Source of the DNA: Phaeoceros laevis
Lineage: Eukaryota; Anthocerotophyta; Anthocerotopsida; Notothyladales
Direction: 5' to 3'
Length of the DNA stretch: 33,976 bases
Assembly (NCBI GenBank): GCA_049999765.1
Contig: JBNGIQ010008481.1
Span: 1-33,976 of the forward strand
Position 1 is the stretch's first letter. Every line of letters begins with the position of its first letter. The notes beneath the pieces are model-generated. The model did not search any database. It was given only the letters and a program-made list of their open reading frames with translations, and was not told the origin of the DNA. Position numbers and translations under genes: made by a program. This document shows positions 9,748-19,554 of this stretch, in pieces.

Positions 9748-10093
9748 AGCGACACCTTCAAGGTTGAGGTCTGGAACGTCACCTGCAAGGCCCGGATCTG
9801 AAGTGACACCTGAAACGTCACCTGTTCCTGGATTGGAAGAGACACCTGAAGTGTCACTAACTCTCGGATCTGAAGAGACATCCTTGTTTCCTGTCTTTCC
9901 AGAAAACCCCTTTGATGATCCAGAGTTCTATACCCTTCCAGATCCTCCAACAAGTCCTACAACTGTAGACACTACAGATCTGGGACAGTTCTGGCTGCGC
10001 CACCCTCTCCTAGTAGTACTGTGTCCACACCTAGATCCTCACATAGTTCACATAGCTCCTCTTTCTACCACCTTGACAACTTATTTGATCTAA
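9677..10093 (+). pseudogene. Copia-1 Pro/Thr/Glu-rich repeat linker before gag
   Basis: A 138-codon frame overlapping the end of the coiled-coil ORF. It contains repeats of the type GSEVTPETSPVPGLEETPEVS. At DNA level, GGATCTGAAG(T/C)GACACCT and variants recur about every 27-36 bp between 9740 and 9890. It then runs to PENPFDDPEFYTLPDPP. Copia-2 has similar GTCTGAAGCGACG-type sequence in its leader (about 21965-22015, read on the other strand). This is probably a disordered linker of the extra ORF, separated by a frameshift. Confidence 0.5.
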
Positions 10094-10914
10094 ATCAAAC
10101 ACAGTTTAGTCAGTACACATTTGTTTCATCCATGGCAAATCCACGACCTGCAAATGTCACTGTCAATAACTTTAAGTATGACTTCAAGGACAAAGACAGG
10201 TTTAGTGGGCAACACTTTGACATTTGGATGATTCGAGTACGTACCATTCTTCAGGAACAAGAGCTTTGGGATTATGTTACAGGAACAACTGCAAGACCAG
10301 TAACACCTGCAAGACCAGTAGCACCTGCAACAGGTGCAACAGCTGCGAGTATTGCAGACCAACATGCCTGGAAACTCAAAGATCTTCGAGCTCAAAATAT
10401 GGTCCTGTCTGCATTGGACTTAAGCATGATGTCTCATGCTCAAGAGGCAACCAGTTCCAAGGCAATCTGGGACTCCCTCTGCCAAGTCCATCAAAAGAAG
10501 AGTGTGACATCATTAGTTCATGCCACACGCGACTTCTACAACTGTAGGATGCGTGATGGTGATACAGTCGAAAACCATGTCAGTCGCTTCAGGATGCTTC
10601 GCACCAAACTGATCACAGCTGGCACAACTGTTGATGAACTTCAAGCTGCGGTGGCACTCCTTATGTCACTTCCAGAGAAGTACAACAGTTTTGTGAGCAC
10701 TCAGAATGAGCATATTACTACTGCTCAAGCAGCAGTAGCTGCAGGCACACCCTCACCAATTACATTATCAGATATCATTGGTGCTTGGCTGAACGAGGAG
10801 GCTACTCACATTCGTGGCCGAGGTTCCTCCTCCAGCAATGCTGCACGAGCCATGTTTGTTTCTCGAGGGCGAGGACGACGTGCTCCAGGTGGCACTTACA
10901 AGTCCACCTTATAA
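10021..10914 (+). CDS. Copia-1 Gag (UBN2-type capsid region)
   Basis: Encodes the structural Gag that forms the virus-like particle. Met 10132 starts MANPRPANVTVNNFKYDFKD, followed by FSGQHFDIWMIRVRTILQEQ, the N-terminal signature of copia Gag. The middle has ALDLSMMSHAQEATSSKAIWDSL and the AVALLMSLPEKYNSFVS segment typical of UBN2 Gag. The frame ends at TAA 10912-10914 in an Arg/Gly-rich region. The zinc knuckle CNWCRIPSHVESEC follows in the +2 frame at about 10975-11016, so a frameshift separates it. Copia-2 Gag (20478-21404) is the closest relative in the window. Confidence 0.88.
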   Translation: MSTPRSSHSSHSSSFYHLDNLFDLNQTQFSQYTFVSSMANPRPANVTVNNFKYDFKDKDRFSGQHFDIWMIRVRTILQEQELWDYVTGTTARPVTPARPVAPATGATAASIADQHAWKLKDLRAQNMVLSALDLSMMSHAQEATSSKAIWDSLCQVHQKKSVTSLVHATRDFYNCRMRDGDTVENHVSRFRMLRTKLITAGTTVDELQAAVALLMSLPEKYNSFVSTQNEHITTAQAAVAAGTPSPITLSDIIGAWLNEEATHIRGRGSSSSNAARAMFVSRGRGRRAPGGTYKSTL

Positions 10915-10929
10915 TCCTAGCGCTCCTCG

Positions 10930-11336
10930 CACATCCTGGCCACCCTCTAAGGGTAGCAGCTCAAAGAGAGGCCCATGCAACTGGTGCAGGATTCCTAGCC
11001 ACGTGGAATCTGAATGCCGCAAGAAATAGAATGGCGAACCCAAAAGGGAGGCTCCGCCATCTGCCCATGTATCCTCAAACAAAAGGGGCTATACTCACAG
11101 TTTGCATGGTCTCCTCGTCACAAGATAAGCATGCTTGGTATCTAGATTCGGGTGCCACAACACATGTCTGCAACACTCGTACAACCTTCACCACTCTTAC
11201 ACCTACTCCTAAGGGCCAGTTTGTCCTTATAGGTGATGATAGTGGGCTGTGCATAGAAGGCACTGGTTCAGCCGTCCTTCACCCTGCACAAGGTAAGACA
11301 ATCACTTTGTTAGACGTTATTTACGTTCCACAAATG
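10930..11336 (+). pseudogene. Copia-1 Gag knuckle and aspartic protease, frameshifted and cut by the LINE
   Basis: CNWCRIPSHVESEC (CX2CX4HX4C) is followed by a TAG, a frame change, and then AVCMVSSSQDKHAWYLDSGATTHVCN. DSGA is the copia protease active site that cleaves Gag-Pol. The protease runs through LIGDDSGLCIEGTGSAV and LLDVIYVPQM and stops at the LINE insertion. Coding resumes in frame at 14050 with AKNLVSIHYL, matching the VPSMVQNLVSVRKL stretch of copia-2. Confidence 0.85.
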
Positions 11337-11903
11337 ACTTTACACCTCAGGACTAATTACAACAGGTTCTCCCATTTGCACATGTCAGATCATGTATACA
11401 GTTGCGCCTACAAGTCACAACCTGGTCAAATAGTCACAGATGGGAACAACAATCAGGAAACCCGTCCCCAAAATGCCATTTATGCCACAACGCAGTATGT
11501 GACATTGAATACCACATGGTTTATATTTGTCCAGTCACAGTCACGGTTCGCAAAAAAGTGCAGTACATACCGTTATTACAGAAGCCCACATTGCTGGCAT
11601 TATTTGCAACTCGTCCCTCCAGCATAGTGGCTGCTTTTGCGCATGATCTATTGACACATATTCAACATGCCATACCTATGCAGCAATTATCGGCAACAGA
11701 GGACTCTGAATCCGATACACAGACAATGGAAGATACTGATACCATGACGGATACAATAGCAGTAGACGAAGATTATAGCACAGAAGATCCTACGTCCAGT
11801 GAAGATGATGCCAACTTCTACGCCCCTAGAGCAACCATCTCACACAGCACCTACTTCCACATGGTCCACAAGGACATAGTCTAGTGGTAAGAGCTTAGGC
11901 CTC

Positions 11904-12303
11904 NNNNNNNNNNNNNNNNNNNNNNNNNNNNNNNNNNNNNNNNNNNNNNNNNNNNNNNNNNNNNNNNNNNNNNNNNNNNNNNNNNNNNNNNNNNNNNNNN
12001 NNNNNNNNNNNNNNNNNNNNNNNNNNNNNNNNNNNNNNNNNNNNNNNNNNNNNNNNNNNNNNNNNNNNNNNNNNNNNNNNNNNNNNNNNNNNNNNNNNNN
12101 NNNNNNNNNNNNNNNNNNNNNNNNNNNNNNNNNNNNNNNNNNNNNNNNNNNNNNNNNNNNNNNNNNNNNNNNNNNNNNNNNNNNNNNNNNNNNNNNNNNN
12201 NNNNNNNNNNNNNNNNNNNNNNNNNNNNNNNNNNNNNNNNNNNNNNNNNNNNNNNNNNNNNNNNNNNNNNNNNNNNNNNNNNNNNNNNNNNNNNNNNNNN
12301 NNN
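11904..12303. other. Assembly gap of 400 N
   Basis: Exactly 400 undetermined bases inside the SINE. The round number suggests an estimated or default length. Tandem repeats beside it probably caused the assembly break. Confidence 0.99.
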
Positions 12304-12307
12304 AAAA

Positions 12308-12557
12308 AGATTAGGTAGCGACTGATTTCCGCCACGGAGTTAGTCGTGAAAGATTAGGTAGCGACTGATTTCCGCCACGGAGTTAGTCGTGAAGTGGTCA
12401 CTAGTGGCTACGGGACTCCGTACGGGCAGAGAGTTCTCGGAAGGGTAGAATCCCGTATGGGACGTTGTAAGGTCGTGAAGTGGTCACTAGTGGCTACGGG
12501 ACTCTGTACGGGCAGAGAGTTCTCGGAAGGGTAGAATCCCGTATGAGACGTTGTAAG
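12308..12557. repeat. Two tandem duplications in the SINE body
   Basis: A 43-bp unit (AGATTAGGTAGCGACTGATT...GTCGTGAA) is present twice, identically, at 12308-12350 and 12351-12393. An 86-bp unit (starting GTCGTGAAGTGGTCACTAGT) is present twice at 12386-12471 and 12472-12557 with only a few differences. The units overlap at GTCGTGAAG, which may have promoted the duplications. More units could lie in the gap. Confidence 0.9.
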
Positions 12558-12650
12558 GGCTTATGGGCAAAATGGCAATAAAAAATTCGATCGCCAAAAA
12601 AAACCCACTTCCACATGAGTCTTAGAAGCCGTACAAATACTAGCAATTAG

Positions 12651-14042
12651 TCGTATCTGTGTTACCATCAATAGTCTTAGGACTAACTTACATACTTCTC
12701 TTTGTATCAAGCGATCCATATATAGAGTTGCACAAAAAAATGCACACCAAGTATTTGACCATTTGTACACTCATGCATTCATACCTTAGTCACATTAGCT
12801 TCACTCTGCCCAAGGGACCTGGTTCAGGGCAAAACCCATCGGCCATTGCACACATAGAAGACATGCGCATCCAAGATTCTAGAAACCTCACTAATCAACA
12901 CAGTAGACAGCTACCTACATCATTACATATGTCATTAGGTTCACAGCAGGTTAACAAGTTCCTGCACACTACCTTTGTTGGCAGGGTTGCACATTAAATA
13001 TGATCACTTGCGGCTTCTGGAATCACCTGCGGATGGAACAAGCACACAAAGCTATGAATTAACATAGGTGGATAACCGTGAAACCAGAACAACATGATGT
13101 TATGGCTAACATAAGAGTGTGCGCTGTAATCTAACAAATCAGGCACATCGAGGAATCCTCGTAATGGGTGCTAGGCAAAACCCACGGGCCAACAGCTGCA
13201 AAACCCGACAATTTATCTTCACAATCTATCTCCTGGAAGCCACTCATGGATGTCAATCAATCAATCCAAACAATAACTCAAGAACCACCTGCGCTGGTAC
13301 CACAGAATCGATCCAATTGACTGCGCGCACAGTGATAGACTTCAGCCCATACTCAGCACCCTCCCATGCGGAGCACTGGGCACTGGTCTCGCCATCAGAG
13401 TCACCAGCACCAGCATGGGTACGCTACCAATACTCGCGTCTAACAGCATATCGCTACAATTGCTGACCCTCTTGACCAACGGCCAGCTCCTTTGCGAGCA
13501 CGACCAGCAACCACCGGCCTCTTGCCCTTTTTTTGCTTACTTCATATCCTCCTCGTGGCACACAAACACAACCTGTCACAACCAATGCAAACATGGTCAA
13601 CAACGCTCGAATCCTTGCTTGCTAGGAGGCAACACCTTCAATTTGCGATCATCACACCTACAGAAGCACATATGGGCCCTGGCCGTAAGCCATCTTCGCA
13701 TACTAAGCTTCAAATGAAGGTACAATAACAAGGCGGGAAGTTAACTCTGCCCAATATAATATTTCCCTTTAAACCCATTTTCTTACTTTTTTGGAAAGTT
13801 TTTTGTTTCTTCTTTGTTTTCGCAAGCCAACCACAGCAGCTTTTATAATTCATTTAGAATTATAAATGTGGTTTCCCTTGTTCACCCTGGGAGCCGTGCA
13901 AGGTGGGTAATGTTGGGCGGCAAAACTCCGAAGAAACAAAAAACTCCTATACCCGCTCGCATGCGGGTGTCCCAACCATGGGCAAGGGGAGGACCCTGAT
14001 GGGACCGGTAACCTCCTTAAATACATACATACATACATAAAT
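12651..14042. other. LINE 3' untranslated region
   Basis: After the LINE stop at 12648-12650 no known coding sequence is found for 1.39 kb. A motif GGCAAAACCCA(T/C)(C/G)GGCCA occurs at about 12828 and 13176. The last 150 bp are GC-richer (about 13885-14020), as expected for a 3' end recognised by the LINE's own reverse transcriptase. Confidence 0.55.
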
Positions 14043-14049
14043 ACAAATG

Positions 14050-15121
14050 GCAAAGAATCTTGTCTCAATCCATTACTTACACTCGAGATGACCATGGAGG
14101 GACTTGCCCTGTGCGAGGCTGCTGCTCCACATCAGTTACTGGCTACATGCACTCTCAAGAATGACTTGTACCAGTTCAACCTGAAGAGCAATCATGTCCA
14201 GTAGTTGAAGGCCCCAACAACCCAGTCTGCAGTGGCCACTACTCCGAATGAGACACAGCTGTGGCACTGCCGCTTGGGACATGTTCATCTGCAACGCTTT
14301 CAGACCCTACCGGCTTCTTCCTTGTATCGAACTCCACTCCACTTCAAGTCAGAGAAATCCATTTTCTGTGAAGCCTATATACAAGGAAAACATCATAAAG
14401 CTCCTCATCCAAGTCAAGATGCCACACGAGCTACCTCCCTTCTTCAGAATGTGCACACTGACCTATGCGGCCCTATGTCCACCAGATCTCTTGGGGTGCT
14501 CTCTACTTCATGCACTTGATTGATGACTGGAGTCAGTTCACTGTCACTTACTTTCTCAAGCATAAAAATGAAGCATTCTCTTGCTTCCTTCTGTACCTCG
14601 CCTATGCTCAACGCTTTACAGGTCAGAAACTCAAATGCTTGCGAAGTGGCAATGGCGGTGAGTTTACCTCAGGGGAATTCACGGAGTTTTGCTCATGGGA
14701 GGGTATACTCCGGCAACTTACTGTCCCCTACGAGCATGAACAAAATCCTTTACCTGAGAACAAAAACAAAGTCACTCAGGCTGCTGCCAAGTCGATGCTC
14801 CATTTGGCCCGGCTTCCTCGAAGCTTCTGGGCTGAAGCTGTTGCCACTACTGTTTACATACAAAATCCGCTACCCACTCGTGCCTTTGCCAATGCCACAC
14901 CCTTTGAAAGGTGGACTGGTGTCAAGCCTCGAGTGGATCACTTGCGCATATGGGGCTGTCCAGCCTATGCACACACACCTGATGAGGTTAGGCGCAAGAT
15001 GGATTTTAAGGCAACAAAACATCTATTCATCGGCTATACAGAAGGCATCAAGGGCTGTAAGCTGTATGACCCTGTCCGTCGACGTTTTCTGCATGCTAGA
15101 AACGTTATCTTTGACGAATAG
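14050..15121 (+). pseudogene. Copia-1 integrase, frameshifted and with a lost catalytic Asp
   Basis: Integrase inserts the cDNA into the host genome. The zinc-binding start is LWHCRLGHVHLQRFQT with its His pair; the second Cys of the CX2C pair is replaced (FCEAYIQGK). The first catalytic Asp is in VHTDLCGPM. After a frameshift near 14510 the core continues with LIDDWSQFTVTYFLKHK. The second catalytic Asp, normally in an R-S-D-N-G-G-E-F motif, is Gly here (RSGNGGEF), and the region of the third residue reads PLPENKNKV with Glu kept. The rest, WAEAVATTVYIQN to CKLYDPVRRRFLHARNVIFDE, is typical copia. This enzyme cannot be active. Confidence 0.88.
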
Positions 15122-16557
15122 TTTCTGTTACAAGCCTCAGCAAAGAGCAGAGATGTACCTGGTTTAGAGCGGTTACCCTCTATTGAACACGATGCATCTT
15201 CAACAGAACTGACAACACATGATGAGAATGTGACTATCTTTCAGCCTGCACCGACTATTCCTGTTCAACCTACAGATGTGTTCCCAGAAGATGAACCTGA
15301 TCTCACTGCAGATGACTCAAACTCGGATGCAAGTGACCATACTCAGGAGGCTCAGCAGGAGGACTATGATAATATGGACGATGATAGTCCTCCATCTCCT
15401 CCCTCTCCAGCAGCTGAGGAGAACACTGAGGAACACACATCTGAGGATGTGGAAGAGCCAGTCTATGAGCCTCCAGCACCAAGAAGGTCAGGAAGGAGTC
15501 ACACCACTGATCCAAGTCAGTGGACACACAAACCTCTAAGTTATGAACTGGATGAAGCATTCCGCCAGCAGCAAACAAACTTGGGTGCCAGTTCAGATAG
15601 TGCCGTACCTCACGAGTCGAGCACACCTCACAGTCATGTTGCTTGAGCCCTATTAGCAGCACAAGACCTTGGGGAACCAGCTACCTTGAAGGAGGCCTTG
15701 TCCTCTCCGGAAGGCAAACTCTGGAAAGTTGGTATTGACTCAGAAATCAATCTCTGATAGATAACAATACTTGGGAGCTGGTTGACTTGCCTCCAGGGCG
15801 AAAAGCGCTTACATGAAAGTGGGTGTTTAAGAAGAAGCTTAATCCTGATGGATCTGTAGCCAGGTACAAGGCAAGATATGTCGTTCACGGGTACAAACAA
15901 GTAGAAGGGTTGGATTTCAATGAGACCTTCTCACCTGTGGTACGGACCTCATCTGTGAGAATGTTGTTTGCCTTGGCTGCTGAACATAAGCTGGACATCC
16001 AGCAGATGGATGTTAAAACCGCCTTCCTGCATGGCACAATTGACGAAGAAATGTACATCACACAGCCAGAAGGTTACGTCAGCAAAACTGAACCACACAA
16101 GGTTTGTAGACTTAAGAAAAGTCTCTATGGCCTGAAGCAGGCGCCAAGGGTATGGTACCAAAAGATTCATGCCTACCTTCTCAAGTCTGATTTAAGTCAA
16201 AGTGATGCTGACACAAATGTCTACATACTAAGAGTTGGGCAAGAGTTTGCAATCTTAGCTCTGTATGTCGATGATGCCCTCATATTTGCTAACTCTCCTG
16301 GCATCATGGACAAGGTCAAGTCAATCCTCACATCTGAGTTTTCCATGACAGATCTAGAAAAGTTAACATTCTTCCTAGGCATACAGATCTTGATCACTCC
16401 TGACTGAGGTAGCATTTTCTGTCACCAAGCTCACTACATTAGACAAATGTTAGAGAGATTCATCATGACTGACTGCAAACCTGCAATCACCCCAATGGCT
16501 ATGGGAGAGAAGTACTGTACTGAGCAAAGCCCGAAAACAGAAGCAGAGAAATAGGAA
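15122..16557 (+). pseudogene. Copia-1 linker and reverse transcriptase
   Basis: An acidic Pro/Ser/Glu-rich linker (about 15230-15646) ends RRSGRSHTTDPSQW. The reverse transcriptase begins near 15670 (LKEALSSPEGKLWKVGI), has frame changes and stops near 15750 and 15810, and is then open at 15823-16407. Landmarks are ARYKARYVVHGYKQVEG, LDIQQMDVKTAFLHG, KSLYGLKQAPRVWYQK and the catalytic LYVDDALIF. It copies element RNA into DNA. A TGA after ILITPD (16405-16407) and a TAG near 16552 interrupt the C-terminal part. Confidence 0.92.
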
Positions 16558-17246
16558 ATGGCCAAGAAACCATATAGCATGCTCACGGGATGTCTTATCT
16601 GGATAAGTGGGTGGACAAGGCTAGATGTATCTCCAGCAACAAGAATCTTCTCAAGATTCCTTGCAAATCCTGGCAATGCCCACTGGATGGGAGTTAAAAG
16701 AGTTCTTCGTTACCTAAAAGGCACTCAATATTTCGGCATTAGCTATAAATCACAAGGCAAGTTTCCTCTGCTTATCTGCTACTCCGACTTTGATTGGGCA
16801 GGCGATGAAGACTCCAGGCAGTTATTACTGCCAACTGCACCATGTTATGTGGAGGAGTTATTAACTGGACGTCTAAGAAGCAAACAGTTGTAGCCCTGTC
16901 AAGCACTGAAGCGGAGTATACAGCTGCAACTGCAGCTGCTCAAGAGACTGTTTACAATCGCCTATTCATGGCATCTGTGGGCTTTCCCCAACCTGGAGCT
17001 ACTACAATCTACTGCGACAACCGGTCTACCATAGCCTTGTCCAGAAATCCGGTGCATCACTCACAGACTAGGCATATAGCTGTCAAGCAGCATTACATCA
17101 GGCAAACAGTAGCGTCAGGGGAAATTGACCTAGTCTACGTGCCCACAGAAAGGAACCTTGCAGACTTGTTCACGAAGCCACTACCAAAGGACCGTCACAC
17201 CGCTCACTGCAAGGGCTTGGGACTTGGCACTCAAGCAAGCTCTTGA
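16558..17246 (+). pseudogene. Copia-1 RT connection and RNase H
   Basis: The connection region reads MLTGCLIWISGWTRLDVSPA and HWMGVKRVLRYLKGTQ. RNase H starts at CYSDFDWAGDEDSR (first acidic residue), has a frameshift near 16830, and continues WTSKKQTVVALSSTEAEYTA with the second acidic residue, then IYCDNRSTIALSRNP, HIAVKQHYIRQ and the end DLFTKPLPKDRHTAHCKGLGL. It removes the RNA strand during reverse transcription. All signature blocks are present. Confidence 0.9.
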
Positions 17247-17381
17247 CACCCGCACAGCTGCACAGCACATGCACACACCTCGCACTCGAGGGTTAGCCTT
17301 ACCATAAGTAGTGGGGGCAGATATGCACACAAGGGAATAGCTAGCCTTGCTTTTCTCTTCGTGTGACTGCAGGAACAACAA

Positions 17382-17789
17382 CTACAAGCCTGCCATCTCT
17401 GCTGTCACTTCAGGACACCTCCAAAAGGGAGCGTACCTGAACACCAGGTTACCCTCTGGATCACTGTGAGCGGATTCAAGAATTAAAGCAAGACCTGGAC
17501 ACGGCGACAACTTGCGGAAGCCTTCGGCGTCACCTGAAGGCAACCCCCTGAGCCGCCGCAACTTGCCATGCAGAGATCTCATCTCTTGGAGAAGACGCTC
17601 CTCCCTGTCAAGCGCTAAAGACCTGCAAGCTCTTTGGGACACCGGACACCTCTCGGCAAACCTTTTCTGCCCCAGAGAGCAACGCAAATCAGCAGCGCAA
17701 GCAGGAGCAAGAGGATGAAGCTCCCATCCATGTGAGAAAGACCGCCAACACTCAGCATAGCTGTGAGCTGTTCTGCAGACGGAGTGCAT
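17382..17789 (-). CDS. Antisense ORF in the copia-1 3' region
   Basis: 135 codons on the strand opposite to the element, between RNase H and the 3' LTR. No known family is recognised. It is Arg/Leu/Cys-rich. Residues 74-119 (17433-17570) align with residues 40-85 of the antisense ORF of copia-2 (19672-19809): both run His to Arg-Tyr over 46 residues and share H...R...G(L/F)PS...FRxLxxC...D...G...RY, with two compensating one-residue gaps. Antisense ORFs in this position are known in some plant LTR elements. Start codon and expression are not established, and it could be a non-coding coincidence. Confidence 0.4.
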   Translation of the reverse strand: MHSVCRTAHSYAECWRSFSHGWELHPLAPACAADLRCSLGQKRFAERCPVSQRACRSLALDREERLLQEMRSLHGKLRRLRGLPSGDAEGFRKLSPCPGLALILESAHSDPEGNLVFRYAPFWRCPEVTAEMAGL

Positions 17790-17850
17790 GCAAAACTGAG
17801 GACGACGGGAGATTACGGCGCAAGTGAGTTCACAACGGCATGAATGCAGA

Positions 17851-17861
17851 CTAAGTGGGGG
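17851..17861 (+). promoter_or_regulatory. Copia-1 polypurine tract
   Basis: CTAAGTGGGGG lies directly before the 3' LTR and would prime plus-strand synthesis. Copia-2 has the matching GCTAAGTGGGAG. A similar ATAAGTAGTGGGGG at about 17305-17318 may be a second or older tract. Confidence 0.75.
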
Positions 17862-18088
17862 TAACGAAAGAGGCTTGCCCTAGATAGTCTTGCTTCACGG
17901 CGTTAAGTAGTGTTTAGGTTAAATATGCATACGTGGGTACATACGGATACGAACCGTGCCCTAGTGAATCGCCACCCGTCAATCGTCGTACAGGTTCATG
18001 GGACACGGCCTTAAAAGGCCTCACACACATAAGTTCAATCTAATTCATTCCTGCTTCTTTCCTACGCTAGTCTGTCGATCCTACGTTA
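17862..18088 (+). repeat. Copia-1 3' LTR
   Basis: 227 bp, starts TAACGAAAGAGG and ends ATCCTACGTTA, followed by target duplication GACAG (18089-18093). It differs from the 5' LTR at 8 sites, 7 of them transitions. Confidence 0.93.
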
Positions 18089-18093
18089 GACAG

Positions 18094-19082
18094 CCCTCTG
18101 TCATTGCAACTTCTGCGATGCTAGCAGCTGAGCCAAGTCACTTGGTGTTTGAGGCTGTTATGGCGGGTGATGCACATATTGCTAGTACTGCTTTGGCGCA
18201 AGCTATGCGTCACAACTCTATCATTTCACCAGATTAGAGGAGCACAGTCAAAGTGCATGCAGCTATGGAAGATAATTGTGGAGGTGTCGTTACCCTGCAG
18301 GGTTTTTTACCAGAAGTTGTCCTCATGGACACAAGTGCTGAGCCTGTCATCTTGGGCAAGCGCATGGCTGATGCATTGACAAGTCGGGGAGTGAAGCTTC
18401 AAGATTCCAAGTGGCACATTCGGACTGTAGGTGGAGGTGTTGAGCCTCTCACAGGTGAGACTGTCGAATGCATCCCTTCGTGTTTTAAGGAAGGTATCCC
18501 ACTGAGCACATTATGTATGTTCACTATTTGCTTACAACAGCAATGTTAACTACGAATGATGTTCTTTTGGGTATGGAAGCTCTCTTTCCGCCAGGTTTTA
18601 TGATTGACTTATGCACTGAAGTTGCAGTTTTTCGGCCAAACTGGGAGCAGCCAGATAGGTTGGCTGCCATCCCACTGGATCTCCATGGGCAGCAAGGCCC
18701 GCGGCATGCTTTTGCAGCACAGGCTAACATTCGTGTTATGTGTGAGCGTCGGCAGCCACCCCCTATAGCTACATCTTTTGCGGCTTATCATGTAACTTGC
18801 GAGGAAGTGTTAGAGCAAGATGACAGTGAGCATGCATATTTTACAGATGTATTCTCCTCCGAGCCCGTGCCTAACCCTGTGGTGGTTCCCACATTGTTGG
18901 AGCACACCACACAGCTGTTGCAGCGGGCCCGATCTACTATGCAATCAGCAGTAGATTATTTGCAGAGTGTGCCTGCCTCCTCTGTAATAGGAGGCAGCCC
19001 CATCATTCCACTTTCGCAGCAGGTAGTGGCCTGGCATCCACCCAGCACTGGCTTGGTGCTAGTGGAGCTGTTTGCCGGACTT
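18094..19082 (+). pseudogene. Gypsy-1 protease, post-protease region and methyltransferase motif I
   Basis: The frame continues from before copia-1 (PSVIATSAMLAAEP), meets a TAG at 18235-18237, and goes on to the protease segment LMDTSAEPVILGKRM. The matching gypsy-2 segment is LIDTGAEHVLLGKRV. The active-site Gly is Ser here. After a frameshift near 18520 the sequence YLLTTAM..DVLLGMEALFPPG and EVAVFRPNWEQPDRLAAIPLDLH follows, parallel to DVFLRSDATYGPA and EVAFYRPGYMSGEYDKVCTMPLDLH in gypsy-2. The end reads LVLVELFAGL, the start of methyltransferase motif I, and is cut by copia-2 within the motif. Confidence 0.82.
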
Positions 19083-19355
19083 TATAGATAGGATCGAGGA
19101 GGATCGAGAGATTGAGCAAGAAGATAGAGAGAATGGAAGAAGTAGTATTAGCTAGGCTGTGTGGCCTTATAAGGACTTTGGACCGTTGTGTGTCCCATGA
19201 ATGTGAACGGTGCGGCGGTTGTGTTTGGGTCACCGACCCTTAAGTATGTCAATATAAATCTAACGATTTATATCGTAAGTAATTAATGGTCCTTTATCTA
19301 TATAATGCTGGATATATCAATGAATGACATTTAACTATTATTTATTCTACCTTTA
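19083..19355 (-). repeat. Copia-2 3' LTR
   Basis: 273 bp; on the plus strand TATAGATAGGATCG...TTCTACCTTTA. Read in element orientation it begins TAAAGGTAG and ends CTATA, again without TG...CA. A perfect CCTTATAAGG (19165-19174) is a good TATA-box candidate. Confidence 0.93.
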
Positions 19356-19368
19356 CTCCCACTTAGCC
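19356..19368 (-). promoter_or_regulatory. Copia-2 polypurine tract
   Basis: In element orientation GGCTAAGTGGGAG abuts the 3' LTR. The core matches the copia-1 tract. Confidence 0.75.
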
Positions 19369-19554
19369 AACATTACTCTAGTTAGGGTTGGTAACCACAG
19401 GTTAGATAAAAAAAGGTCGCCCGGTTAGGTCTTCGACAGGTTTTTCTCGAACAAAACCTTTTTACTTCATGCCTTAGCCGATTCGCGGCTTCACTTCGTT
19501 AGGTCACAGCACTACGCCGGCAGCTACTCACAGTTGATGGCCTAACTCGAAGCC

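Larger units (their letters stand above)
11864..12606 (+). mobile_element. tRNA-derived SINE nested in the LINE (contains the assembly gap)
   Basis: Flanked by ACTTCCACATG at 11853-11863 and 12607-12617. The 5' end has an RNA polymerase III A-box-like TAGTCTAGTGG within GACATAGTCTAGTGGTAAGAGC, as in a tRNA head. The B box, if present, is lost in the gap. The 3' end finishes with an A-rich tail (AATAAAAAATTCGATCGCC and eight A). The body includes two tandem duplications. It relies on LINE proteins for mobility. The length is unknown because 400 N may be a placeholder. Confidence 0.75.
11337..14042 (+). mobile_element. 5'-truncated LINE inserted in the copia-1 protease
   Basis: The insert is bounded by ACAAATG (11330-11336 and 14043-14049). 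Excision in silico restores the protease frame across the join. The 5' part encodes the end of a LINE reverse transcriptase ORF, with LRTNYNRFSHLHM and, after a frame change, the terminal zinc knuckle CHLCHNAVCDIEYHMVYIC (CX2CX9HX4C). An acidic tail follows, ending in TAG at 12648-12650 once the nested SINE is removed. The remaining 1.39 kb is 3' UTR with no clear gene. The 3' end carries a short ACAT repeat (about 14022-14039), a LINE-type tail. It copied itself by target-primed reverse transcription and arrived truncated. Confidence 0.85.
8129..18088 (+). mobile_element. Copia-1: Ty1/copia element with LTRs and target duplication
   Basis: A 9,960-bp element flanked by GACAG (8124-8128 and 18089-18093). 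It has 227-bp LTRs, an initiator-Met tRNA primer site, an extra 5' ORF, gag, protease, integrase, reverse transcriptase with YVDD, RNase H, an antisense ORF and a purine-rich tract before the 3' LTR. The LTRs differ at 8 of 227 positions (7 transitions), so the insertion is moderately old. The interior is broken by a LINE at 11337-14042 and by several stops and frameshifts. The integrase has lost a catalytic Asp. Confidence 0.93.

Noticed and set aside
11872-11903. A tRNA gene
   Set aside because: Only the A-box half is visible before the gap, and flanking 11-bp duplications plus an A-rich tail show it is the head of a SINE.
13119-13728. Overlapping ORFs in the LINE 3' region as genes
   Set aside because: Low-information composition, overlapping each other, within the untranslated end of a truncated LINE.
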